From the NCBI GenBank assembly GCA_017454745.1, contig JAFTCL010000001.1, positions 186,001 to 250,000 on the forward strand: 64,000 nucleotides of DNA, read 5' to 3'. This document shows positions 34,598-43,800 of the stretch, piece after piece (the stretch's first letter is position 1; every line of letters begins with the position of its first letter). A program made the translations under genes and the position numbers. The notes beneath the pieces were generated by a model that had not been told where the DNA came from, made no database searches, and was given only the letters and a program-made list of their open reading frames with translations. This stretch comes from Kiritimatiellia bacterium (GTDB taxonomy: Bacteria; Verrucomicrobiota; Kiritimatiellia; RFP12; UBA1067).

Positions 34598-34939
34598 TCA
34601 TTCGTGTGTATTGATATGCAAATCCGTCACCACAACGGAAACAACTTTTTCGATATCGATACCTCCGTCTTCTTTTACAGGAACCGGCGGTTTCGCTTCG
34701 AAAAGAACCCGATACGGGCCTCGTTCGTCAAGCGAATACTTCCCCTTTTTATCATTGTGAAGAAGATGACAACGAAAGCGACGGAAAAAGGGCGTGAATA
34801 GTTCGGCAAGATTTGGAACCGCTTTAAGCGTCTGGATGCATTTGGCGATCCACTTGCCACTTTGCCCATATTCGCGCGACAACGATTTCAAATCAGCCGC
34901 AATCTTTGCCATCTTATCATTTCTGAAGAATACCTGCAT
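34598..34939 (-). CDS. higB: HigB-like toxin (RelE superfamily)
   Basis: 113 residues. The N-terminal helices and central strand pattern (IQTLKAVPNLAEL, then DERGPYRVLFEA) resemble HigB/RelE ribosome-dependent mRNA interferases; the order toxin-antitoxin with the antitoxin of HigA type supports this. Catalytic residues in this family are weakly conserved and cannot be assigned safely. It ends with a strand VVSVVVTDLH. The gene is preceded by a palindromic operator. Confidence 0.75.
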   Translation of the reverse strand: MQVFFRNDKMAKIAADLKSLSREYGQSGKWIAKCIQTLKAVPNLAELFTPFFRRFRCHLLHNDKKGKYSLDERGPYRVLFEAKPPVPVKEDGGIDIEKVVSVVVTDLHINTHE

Positions 34940-34964
34940 TAAAACCTTTCTGTCTCAAAATGAG

Positions 34965-34994
34965 ATACGATGATATCGTATCATATTATGATAC
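34965..34994 (-). promoter_or_regulatory. Palindromic operator of the HigBA pair
   Basis: Two overlapping inverted repeats, each with 7-base arms and 3-base spacer: ATACGAT/ATCGTAT (34965-34981) and GTATCAT/ATGATAC (34978-34994), centred 13 bases apart. They stand 26 bases upstream of the toxin start, the expected place for autorepression by the antitoxin. Confidence 0.7.
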
Positions 34995-35024
34995 TGAATG
35001 CAAGAGAAGATGATTATCTTTCTG

Positions 35025-35111
35025 TCACGAAGGCTTTTTTCGGATTACGGAAACACCCGCACCGATTTTGGTTCGGTTACCTTCGCGCACGGCGTATGTG
35101 CCCGATATGCC
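35025..35111 (-). pseudogene. Remnant 2 of a hexapeptide-repeat acyltransferase
   Basis: In one minus-strand frame, about 28 residues between two stops read TYAVREGNRTKIGAGVSVIR, then KKPS and TGA at 35025. It is the same segment as remnant 1 but loses the family C-terminus after VIR. It lies just downstream of the GH2 stop codon. Confidence 0.5.
35041..35090. repeat. Direct repeat flanking the HigBA pair, copy 2
   Basis: Partner of 33331-33380, five substitutions and no gaps. The distance between copies is 1,710 bases and includes both toxin-antitoxin genes and their operator. Confidence 0.7.
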
Positions 35112-35132
35112 TCATTGGAAAATAAATGGCTT

Positions 35133-36884
35133 TTAGTTCCGAGTAGGCGTGTCCCCCGCAGGCTGCTCGCCGGCGGCCTTCCGTGCGAACCCTTCCTTAA
35201 CGACTGTCGTCACGGCCTTCGCCCGGCGGTAGCCGTCATAGAGGCCGGCCAAGTTCTCCGCGAGCAGCTTGGAACGGATGGTCGAGCCGCCGCGATGGTA
35301 AGTGCGAGCGTCGGCGAAGTGCCAAAAGGCGAGTCCCGCCAGCTCAGGGTCGGCGAAGATGCGGTCGAGCACGTCCTTGTTGTAATAAAGTTGGAACTCC
35401 TCGGTACCTTGGCCTGCGGCCGGGTCGTGATGACCGTATATGGCGGCGGTGCCCATCTCCGACACGATTATCGGCTTTTCGGGATAGAGCTTGCGGTAAC
35501 GGGCGACGATCTTCGTCACCGCCGAGTCAATGAGCTGCTTCTGGTTTTCAAACGTGCCGGCGTCGGTTCCAATCCAGCCCGGATAAGTGTTAAAGGAAAC
35601 GATGTCCGTATTCTCGTTCGAGATGTCGTCGCCGTTGCGGTGGCAGGCAAAGGTTACAAGGCGTCCGGAGTCCTGCGACCGGATCGCGTCGATAAGCGCG
35701 TCGTTAATCTTCTTCCCTTCCTTCGTATGAGAGGCGTTCTCGTTCTGGAAGGCGAAGATGATCACCGAAGGGTGGTTGAAACTCGCCCGCACCATCGCGC
35801 GAGTCTGCTCCACCTGAAGACGGAAATAGTCGGGGTTGGACATCTGACTGGCGATGTTGCCCCAGCCAAGCGACTCTTCCCACACTAGCACGCCCATCTC
35901 GTCGCAGTAGTCAAGGAAACGCTGGCTCTGCTGATAGTGGCAACCACGGAAGAAGTTGCCGTTGAGAGACTTCAGGAGCTGAATATCCTGCACCATCAGC
36001 GCTTCGGGCGTAGCCGCGCCGAACTGCGGATGCGCATCGTGGCGGTTCGCGCCCTTCAGGAAAAGAATCTCGCCGTTCAGCCACAGTCGCTTCTTCTCCG
36101 CCTTAATCTCCCTGATGCCGAAACGCGCCGTCACGGGAGAGACGCGCCCCTGAGCTTCCGTCAACGCTACGGTGTGGAGATTCGGCGCGTCAGGACTCCA
36201 GAGCTTGAAGTCCGGCACACGCACCGTCGTGCGGAAATTGCGGAACGCGGACTTCACCTCGTTCTTGCCGTCGAAAACGAGCGTAGCGTCGAAGTCTCCC
36301 TTTACGAACCCCACGGCCTCGATTTCCACCGAACCCGTCTTGTAGTCGCGGGTGCGCACGAAGAGCTTGCGTTCGTCAAAGACCATGCTCACGCCGTGGT
36401 AGAAGCCTCCGTAGAGGTAGAAGTCGTAGTACGGCAGCGCCAGTTTCTGCGTGGACCAGTCAAGCACGTTGTCGAGCGCGGCGAAGAGCGTGTGCGTACC
36501 GGCGGCAAGCGGTCCGGTCGGGATCTCAAGCCGCGCCCACGGGAACGGCTGTACGCCGCCAGCCGGTTTTCCGTCAACGGCGAACTGTGCGCGCAGTCCC
36601 ATGCCGTCCACCACGACCCAGGCGTTTTCCACCGGCTCCGCGAGCGTGAACGTGCGCCGGTAGAGCCCCGTTCCGCGCTTGCAGAGCCACTTCGGCAGCA
36701 TATCCCAGCAGCCCGGCACGGACATCCGATCCGTCGCGGCAAAGTCCGGCCCGCCCGCCGTCTCAATGGTCCTGCCTTCCTCGAAAGCGAACTCCCAACT
36801 ACCGTTCAGGTTCAGCGGTTGCAACTGCGCACCCGCGCAGAAGGCCAACCCCAGCGCAAACGCGCACAGCATCATCATCTTCAT
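35133..36884 (-). CDS. Exported glycoside hydrolase family 2 (beta-galactosidase/glucuronidase-like)
   Basis: 583 residues with a signal peptide (KMMMLCAFALGLAFCAGA). Order: jelly-roll sugar-binding domain (about 25-175, NLNGSWEFAFEEG), immunoglobulin-like domain (about 180-280) and TIM barrel. The acid/base is Glu382 in QNENAS (usual NE pair) and the nucleophile Glu476 in VSEMGT. It is of short GH2 type without extra C-terminal domains. Sugar specificity (galactose, glucuronate, mannose) cannot be decided. AAGGAG precedes the ATG. The promoter carries a palindrome that may be an operator. Confidence 0.9.
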   Translation of the reverse strand: MKMMMLCAFALGLAFCAGAQLQPLNLNGSWEFAFEEGRTIETAGGPDFAATDRMSVPGCWDMLPKWLCKRGTGLYRRTFTLAEPVENAWVVVDGMGLRAQFAVDGKPAGGVQPFPWARLEIPTGPLAAGTHTLFAALDNVLDWSTQKLALPYYDFYLYGGFYHGVSMVFDERKLFVRTRDYKTGSVEIEAVGFVKGDFDATLVFDGKNEVKSAFRNFRTTVRVPDFKLWSPDAPNLHTVALTEAQGRVSPVTARFGIREIKAEKKRLWLNGEILFLKGANRHDAHPQFGAATPEALMVQDIQLLKSLNGNFFRGCHYQQSQRFLDYCDEMGVLVWEESLGWGNIASQMSNPDYFRLQVEQTRAMVRASFNHPSVIIFAFQNENASHTKEGKKINDALIDAIRSQDSGRLVTFACHRNGDDISNENTDIVSFNTYPGWIGTDAGTFENQKQLIDSAVTKIVARYRKLYPEKPIIVSEMGTAAIYGHHDPAAGQGTEEFQLYYNKDVLDRIFADPELAGLAFWHFADARTYHRGGSTIRSKLLAENLAGLYDGYRRAKAVTTVVKEGFARKAAGEQPAGDTPTRN

Positions 36885-36927
36885 TTGTCACGGCTCCTTG
36901 TCTTGGGCGTTATCAGCGTAACCGACG

Positions 36928-36956
36928 ATCATAGCAGATCCGACAACCATTGTCAC
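36928..36956 (-). promoter_or_regulatory. Promoter of the GH2 gene with an overlapping palindrome
   Basis: On the minus strand GTGACA (36951-36956), 17-base spacer, TATGAT (36928-36933) with TGC before it. The perfect palindrome GACAA-CCA-TTGTC (36942-36954) overlaps the -35 region, suitable for repressor control. The leader would be about 40 bases. Confidence 0.55.
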
Positions 36957-37021
36957 AAAACCGTCAATCAGTGTCCCGCAGCGCGAGTTCCCACATCGGC
37001 TAACGGGGCAAACACAAACAC

Positions 37022-37050
37022 AATATACACCATTCTGCGGCAGATTGCAA
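37022..37050 (-). promoter_or_regulatory. Second, distal promoter candidate for the GH2 gene
   Basis: On the minus strand TTGCAA (37045-37050), 17-base spacer, TATATT (37022-37027). It has better spacing than sequence context; the leader would be about 130 bases. Together with the other two promoters it accounts for the 307-base gap 36885-37191, in which I see no gene. Confidence 0.4.
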
Positions 37051-37098
37051 CCGCGCGGTTTGAAAATTCGGGAACAGCGCGGAATCGCGTTTTTGCCC

Positions 37099-37127
37099 TT
37101 GCACGGGCCGACGGGGTGTGGTATCAT
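37099..37127 (+). promoter_or_regulatory. Promoter of the GT-C-like membrane protein gene
   Basis: TTGCAC (37099-37104), 17-base spacer, TATCAT (37122-37127) with TGG in front (extended -10). About 60 bases before the start codon. Confidence 0.55.
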
Positions 37128-37191
37128 CATTCTGGTTTAACGATGGATGGGTTGCCATCGGCAAGGAACGGTTTCCTGACCACATAACGGA

Positions 37192-39507
37192 ATGTCCAGA
37201 ATGAAAACGGTACCGGCGATATTATCCGCCGCCGTCGCGGCGGTTTGGTGCATCGGCGCGATTCTAATCACGAACCGTATGCCGGTCGGACTTAATTTTG
37301 ACATCGGGACCAGGGGATATGTGTCTTCGGTATCGGTTTTCCCCGACGGAAACGAAATCGAATCCGCCAAAAGCCAGATCGGGCCGGACGGGTTGGCGGC
37401 AACCGGAGTGGACCGTTCCGCGCGCACGTTCTATTTTAAACTTTACCCGGACGGAACCGGCAAGGCCGCAGTCTGGCCCCTGCGTAATATCCGCGTTTGT
37501 TTCGTCCCGGCGATAAGCGCCAACCTCGCCGCAAGGTTCCGCATGCGGGAAAAGCTTTACGACAATCCTCCCGCCGGCGACCGCTCCCCGCTGCTGTTGA
37601 ATGTCCGCGACGGCGCCCCGCTTGACCTCCCCAACGCCTTCCCCTATATCCTCAGGGCCTACCGGGCCGCCGCACTGGTTCTGGCGTGGTTGCCGTTGTG
37701 CGCTATCGCCGTGTTCGTTATGTGGCGTTTTCTAGCGGGACGGTTCGCGGAGTACGCGGAAAAATTGAGCGGCAAGCCCTCGGTATTCATTCCGGCGGTA
37801 ATCGCGACGGCGTTTTTTACGCTTCCTCCGCCGGTCACGCCGGCGAGTCCCGGACTCGACCCGTCCTGGGTTTGGGTTCTGAACCATTTTTCCGGAACGG
37901 ATGTGTTTGGCTCGGGCCTGGTGTTCACATACGGCCCGCTCGGATTTCTGATATTCCCGCAAGTCTTCGGCGCGAACGTGGCGGCCGGGCTCGCCGTAAA
38001 CCTCGGTTTTTCGGTCCTATTCGTCTATCTGGTACTATTGCTGCGCCGAAAAGGAGTTTTTCCGGCACTTGCCCTGCTCTTGATGTGGATTCTCCCGTGG
38101 CCGAACGGCATGGAGTGGAAATGGTGCATGGTGAGTATTATTTCCTGCGCTTTCGCCGCGCTGGAGGCGGACGGTGATATCCGGAGCCGCGAACGGTTAA
38201 CCCTGTTCGCGGCGGCCGCGTTTACCGCCACCCTGCAATCGTTCGTAAAGTTCAGTTCTTGCGTCAACGTCGTGGGACAGCAACTGTTTATCGTCGGCAT
38301 CTTCCTGCTGCGGAGAAAGCGCGAAGCCGTTCCGGGAGTTTTGGCATATCTCATATCGCTGGGCGTATCGTTTGCCGGATTTGCCTTGTTACTCTTCGGG
38401 TCGGCAGGATCGTTTGCCGACTGGATACGCGGCTCTTTGGAAATCGCGTCGGGATACAATCTCGCCATGGCCTGCGACAAACCGTTGCCCGAACTGCTCG
38501 GCACATTTGCGGCAATCGCGGTTTTCGCGGCTTTCGTTTTCTCCGTCAGAAAGAAACATCTCTCCAAATCCTTACTTTTCTGGGTAACATTCGCCCCCTT
38601 CCTGTTTTGCAGCTACAAATACGCGGTGGTCAGACAATCCGCGGTACCGCTCCTGATCGGGATCGCCTGCCTCGCGGTTCTGCTCCCGGTCGCCGCGCCG
38701 GGTCTGTCGCGCCGCGCCCTCGCGATGTCCGCGTTTTTCGCCTTTTCCGCAGTGGCGTGGGCCGCAATCTGGTGCGGCGAAACGCCGCGACTTGGATGTT
38801 CCGCGTCCGCAATCGCAGACAACCTGCGTCCATGGGCCGCACTGGAACGGGCGGCGGCCGAGGCGAAGCCGGCCATCGAGGCCGAACTGCTGCCCGAAGC
38901 GTGGCTTGAAAGAATCGGCTCCAACCGCGTAATGATCGCCGGGTGGGATATGGGCCCGGCAATGTCCGGAAAACTGAACCTTACGCCGTTTCCGGCAATG
39001 CAGACCTACTCCGCCTACACGCCGTGGCTCGACGGGAAATGCGCGGAACGGGTGGAGCGCGAGGAAGACCGGATCCGGTTCATACTCGCGCCGGCCGATC
39101 CGTGGACATTTGATTCCCGCAACATTTATTTCGACAACCCCCGCCTTTGGGATTCCGTAAAAAGGAACTTCTCTTTTGCGGGCATGAACCGGAACCACGT
39201 GCTTCTGGAACGCCGTGCAAAAGCCATTCCCCGGAAAGAGCGAACCGGCGAACGGGTTTTCTGCGAGAAACGAACCGCGTTCGACCGGTTGGCGGCCCTG
39301 TTATTCCGCCCGGTGCGAACTATGGCGATGTTTTCCTTTGAAAACGGCACCCAATACACGTGCTTTGCGAACATCGAGGTACTCTACGGCACTCCCGTGC
39401 CGGAGACACTTCCGCTTTCGCCGACCGACATGCCATCGTTTTTTGGAGCCGATTCCGCACCGGCACTACCCAAAGTGACCTCGGTGGAAATCCGGCACCC
39501 CGACTAA
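37192..39507 (+). CDS. Polytopic membrane protein, GT-C glycosyltransferase-like
   Basis: 771 residues. The first helix (about 7-27) is followed by an extracytoplasmic region to about 145, then around ten membrane helices (150-560) and a soluble C-terminal domain (about 570-771). The segment GLDPSWVWVLN, then FTYGPLGFLIFP, resembles a group of GT-C-like proteins that often read 'FTYGPLGFL'; GT-C enzymes transfer sugars from polyprenyl carriers. A catalytic acidic motif is not clear, so the activity is inferred from resemblance only. An alternative start three codons downstream (37201) has ACGGA at better spacing. Confidence 0.5.
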   Translation: MSRMKTVPAILSAAVAAVWCIGAILITNRMPVGLNFDIGTRGYVSSVSVFPDGNEIESAKSQIGPDGLAATGVDRSARTFYFKLYPDGTGKAAVWPLRNIRVCFVPAISANLAARFRMREKLYDNPPAGDRSPLLLNVRDGAPLDLPNAFPYILRAYRAAALVLAWLPLCAIAVFVMWRFLAGRFAEYAEKLSGKPSVFIPAVIATAFFTLPPPVTPASPGLDPSWVWVLNHFSGTDVFGSGLVFTYGPLGFLIFPQVFGANVAAGLAVNLGFSVLFVYLVLLLRRKGVFPALALLLMWILPWPNGMEWKWCMVSIISCAFAALEADGDIRSRERLTLFAAAAFTATLQSFVKFSSCVNVVGQQLFIVGIFLLRRKREAVPGVLAYLISLGVSFAGFALLLFGSAGSFADWIRGSLEIASGYNLAMACDKPLPELLGTFAAIAVFAAFVFSVRKKHLSKSLLFWVTFAPFLFCSYKYAVVRQSAVPLLIGIACLAVLLPVAAPGLSRRALAMSAFFAFSAVAWAAIWCGETPRLGCSASAIADNLRPWAALERAAAEAKPAIEAELLPEAWLERIGSNRVMIAGWDMGPAMSGKLNLTPFPAMQTYSAYTPWLDGKCAERVEREEDRIRFILAPADPWTFDSRNIYFDNPRLWDSVKRNFSFAGMNRNHVLLERRAKAIPRKERTGERVFCEKRTAFDRLAALLFRPVRTMAMFSFENGTQYTCFANIEVLYGTPVPETLPLSPTDMPSFFGADSAPALPKVTSVEIRHPD

Positions 39508-39599
39508 CGCGCTTCCAAGAACGCGAGGGCCGGTTAGGCAAGGCGAAGGATCGCCATGGCGGCAAAGGTTTTTTAACTCATAAGAAAGGAACTCACGAA

Positions 39600-40652
39600 A
39601 TGGACAAACGACAATTTGCGAAAGCTTCGGCTATAGCGGCGGGGGCGATGGCCACCGGAGAGATGGCGATGGCTCAAAAAACGGGAAAGGAGATGATATG
39701 GGCTTGCCTGCTTCATCTCGGAATGAATTCCTGGAAGGATATCCCGCTGAACCGCGCCCCGGCCGACGCCTCGCGGTCTTTCAAAGTGCGGTGCATGGCT
39801 GACTACCTGCGCACCGACGAAACCGTGTGGAGGTCGCTGGCCGACCGGCTCGGAAAGTCCGGCGCGAACATGATTATCATCGACCTGGCGGAGGGAGTTG
39901 CGCTGCCCAGCCATCCCGAACTCGCCGTAAAGGGAACATGGTCGATCGAGAAATTCCAAAAAGAACTTGCGCGGCTTCGGGCGATGGGGCTGGAACCAAT
40001 CCCCAAGATGAACTTCTCAACCTGCCACGACTCCTGGCTCAAGGATTACCAGCGCATGGTCTCGACCAAGCAGTACTATGAAGTCTGCGCCGACGTCATC
40101 AAAGACGCGATCGAGATTTTCAGCGTTGACGGAAAACCGCCGCGTTTCTTCCACCTCGGGTACGATGAAGAAACCGCCGGACACCAAAGCACCTTCGAGC
40201 TGACGATTGTACGCCAGGGCGAACTTTGGTGGCACGATTTCCTCTGGTTCGCCAAACAGGTCGAATCCAAGGGCGTCCGCCCGTGGATCTGGAGCGACTA
40301 CTGCTGGCACCACAAGGACGAATTCATAAACCGGATGCCAAAGAGCGTGCTGCAGAGCAACTGGTACTACGGCGCGGAGTTCGACGTATCGAAGATGGGA
40401 GAGTCGTCGCGGCCCTACGTCCAGACGTATGTCGATTTGGCCAAGGCCGGTTTCGACCAAGTCCCGACCGGCGCGAACTGGTCATGCGACACAAACTTTG
40501 CCGACACCGTGAAGTTCTGCCGCGCGAACTGCCCCGGCGAGCATCTCAAAGGATTCATGATGGCCTCCTGGCAACGCTCGATTCCCGAAGAACTGGAGAA
40601 AGGCCTTCGCGGCATCGATCTGTTAGAGGCAGAGATTAAACGCTGGCAGTAA
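39600..40652 (+). CDS. Exported GH20-like TIM-barrel protein
   Basis: 350 residues from the ATG at 39600 (AAAGGA upstream); the frame is open much further upstream but that overlaps the previous gene. The N-terminus DKRQFAKASAIAAGAMATGE is a Tat-like signal with KR instead of RR. The barrel has FHLGYDEET (Asp189-Glu190), the place of the catalytic Asp-Glu pair of GH20 hexosaminidases, then WIWSDYCW and SNWYYG strands. The family uses substrate-assisted catalysis on N-acetylhexosamines. The match is partial, so another barrel glycosidase is possible. Confidence 0.6.
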   Translation: MDKRQFAKASAIAAGAMATGEMAMAQKTGKEMIWACLLHLGMNSWKDIPLNRAPADASRSFKVRCMADYLRTDETVWRSLADRLGKSGANMIIIDLAEGVALPSHPELAVKGTWSIEKFQKELARLRAMGLEPIPKMNFSTCHDSWLKDYQRMVSTKQYYEVCADVIKDAIEIFSVDGKPPRFFHLGYDEETAGHQSTFELTIVRQGELWWHDFLWFAKQVESKGVRPWIWSDYCWHHKDEFINRMPKSVLQSNWYYGAEFDVSKMGESSRPYVQTYVDLAKAGFDQVPTGANWSCDTNFADTVKFCRANCPGEHLKGFMMASWQRSIPEELEKGLRGIDLLEAEIKRWQ

Positions 40653-40681
40653 GTCTTTATCGCCAAACTTTTGTAAGTCCC

Positions 40682-40709
40682 CACCGGGGCGCTTTTGGGC
40701 GCCCCGGTG
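40682..40709 (+). terminator. Rho-independent terminator after the GH20-like gene
   Basis: Eleven-base GC stem CACCGGGGCGC with its complement and loop TTTTG. Only AGTTGTTTT follows, a weak T-run. Confidence 0.65.
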
Positions 40710-40828
40710 AGTTGTTTTGCACTTGCTTAACGTAAGAAAGTTTGATAACATTATAAATGTTTCAAGTGGGGAAAGGTCATGGAGCCTTGTCTTTACGAGA
40801 AATCCGTATTGAAAACGAAGGAGTGCCA

Positions 40829-43800
40829 ATGAAAAAGTTGTGGTTGTTCAGTTTGTTGGGCGCGCTTACTGCGGCGTCGGCTTGGGCCGCCGACCCGGTA
40901 GCGGGCGAAAAATGGGAAATTGAAACCGGCGAGCAGAAATCGCTTTCCGCCGCGCTCGCTATTCCGGAATTGCAGGTGGATGGGGAACTGACGCTCGAAA
41001 ACGGCGCGGTGCTCTCCGTATCTGGCGAGGCCGTCAACGCCTTGGGCACAACCACCGAGAAAACGGGCATAATGACCATCAAGAACGGTGCCTCGGCGAC
41101 TTTCACCGGTACGTTAGACGCGGCAGCACCAGGCGACTCTCAGGGACTGGCGCTCGGCGCGGCAGACGGATTTGGAACCGTCACCGTCGAAGCGGGCGGT
41201 GCGCTGACAGTCGAAAAGGGCCGACTGTTTCTGGGGCGCAACGGCAGTAACGACAATCGTAATCTCACTTCAAAGGGCGTGCTGAACATTTACGGGACCG
41301 TCACCGCGCCTACCTTAGCGTCCGGAGCGTGGTACGCAAGCGCAGACTCCTCGAAGTACGGTTCGTACGTCTTGGACGAAATCGCCATCGCCGGTGAGAT
41401 TAACCTCGAAGAAGGAGGGGTGCTGGAAACCCGGCGCATCTACTGCCACGACATCAGTCGAACGATTTTCAACTTCAAGGGCGGCACATTGCGCGCATTG
41501 GCCCAAAACGACAATTTCATAAGCGGCCAGGGCATAATGATAAACATCGAAGAGGGCAAAAACCTGATTTTCGATACCAACGGTTATCACATTCGCATCC
41601 TGCCTTCCTCCGTGCAACCGGATTTCTTCCAGATTAAAGGCGCGGGCGGTTTCATCAAGCGTGGCGCCGGTTATCTGCAGATTTGCGACTACGCTGAACA
41701 AAACACCTTTACCGGCCCGATTGTGGTGGAGGAAGGAATCTTCTCGCTGGGTCGAGCACTAGCGGAAGGGCAGACAGTCTATGTGAAGAAAGGCGCACAA
41801 TTCTATCCCGCGGGTGCGGGAGACATCGGGAAAATCACCTACGAAGACCCCACGGAGGCCGCCGGTGGACTCTACAGTGTTCAAACCAGACTTTATGACG
41901 GTCTAGACCTCTTGGGCATGGGCCCCACCTATTTCACCGATGCGCTCGGCGGCCCGATCTGGGGTTGGGGCGGCGAAGTCCACGGCACCGTCACCCACTC
42001 CGCCGATATCAGCCCAACCCATCCCTTCAATCTCGTCGGGCAGGGCTACCAACTGAACCTTTACGATACCGGACTTCAAGACTTGCCCCTTACGCTTTCC
42101 GGCACGGGTACGTTCATGTTCGGCGGTAACTACACCAACACGGCCGATAACACGATCACCTTTACGGGTTCTGCCAAATATCTGCAACAAAGCGAGTTCG
42201 CAATTACCGGAGATAACGGCGCGATGCCGACGTTAACCGTATCCGGACCGGGCACATTTCAAGTCAACAGCGCGATGCGTGTAGGCTGCGAAGGCAAAGA
42301 CGGCGAATTTTACGTTAAGGACGGCGCGACTGTAAATATTACCGGAGAGTTGCGTATCGGCGGCAACGCCAGCACACGCCAAAAGGTCAAGGGCCGCGTG
42401 ATTGTCGAAAACGCGTCCCTCAACAACACGGGATCCGACACCAGGTTCGCCCCGAATACGCTTATCGACGGCAGCGACTACGACACGCTCTTCAACGAGC
42501 TGATACTCAATCCGGGCGGCAACATGCAAGCGCGCCACTTCAACCGCAACGACGATGCCCGTTCACGTATTGTCTTTGCGGGCGGCACAATGATTCCCAG
42601 TCAGGATAGCACCGACTTCTTAACCTCAGGACAAAACGGTACGTTCGAGGTTGAGGCAAAGGCGAACAGCGACATCCGTTTCAACATCGGCACGAAACGC
42701 ATAGGTATCACAAGCGAACATACCCATATCTTCGGCGACGGCGGACTTGAAATCATCGGAAACGAAAACACCCCCGACGGAGTCTTCACACTCGGCAAAA
42801 CGGGATTAAGCGATTTCGAGGTCACATACGCGGGTGGTACGAAAATCACGGGTGCCACGCTAAAACTGAACGTACCGCTACCCGAAGGCAATGCCATATC
42901 GGGATCGCGTGGCACGATCGATATCGGCGGGAACACCATTGACAATCCCTCTGGTGATGTGAAGGTCAAGGGCCCGGGTACGGTTGTAATCGGTCGGGAC
43001 AACGCGGATGCCACCTTGACGCAACAACTTGACGGGGTACAACTCTTGAAAATCGGCACCGGTGCGCTCACCCTTGACACGGCGTTCGATGGCGCGCTGA
43101 CCGTAAGGGAAGGTTCGGCCACCGTAAATGGCGTGGCGAGCTACTCCAGCTACCGGTTCAAAGTTGAAAACATCAAAGGTCCGTCCAATGCGGGGGGCGT
43201 CAACTCGATGCAGCTGGCGGAACTCATACTCCTCAACGGCACCACGGACGTGACACGCCCCTACAAGAGCACCTCCTTTGACACCAATGCGGACAACAAC
43301 GGCTCCACCTATCCGGCCAAAGAGGCACCGGGCAACCTCGTGGACGGCAAGCTTACGACCAAGTGGCTTGATTACCGGGCACACCCGAACCGCTCCGCAG
43401 CCGACCGCGACCGCGTTTGGCTGCGAATCGACTACGACCAGCCTAAGACAATCACCGGCTACATCTGGGTTACCGCCAACGACACCCCGGGCCGGGATCC
43501 CTCCGCCTGGCGTTTGCAGGGAAGCAACGACGGCGGAACAACGTGGACAGACCTTGACGTACAGACGGACTATGCGGCGGTGGATACGCGGTTCTGCCCG
43601 TCTGAACTTTTCACGGTAGGCGGCGCGTTTGGATCGGCCACTGTTGTTACCGTCGAGCCGGGCGCGACCCTGCGCGTGGACGGCGGCAACGTTCCCGTCT
43701 CCATGCTGGACAACAACGGAACGGTGGAGCTGGTCAACGGCGCGACGCTTACAAGCAACGGCGGCTATATCAACGGTACCGTGACGGGCACCGGAGCCCT

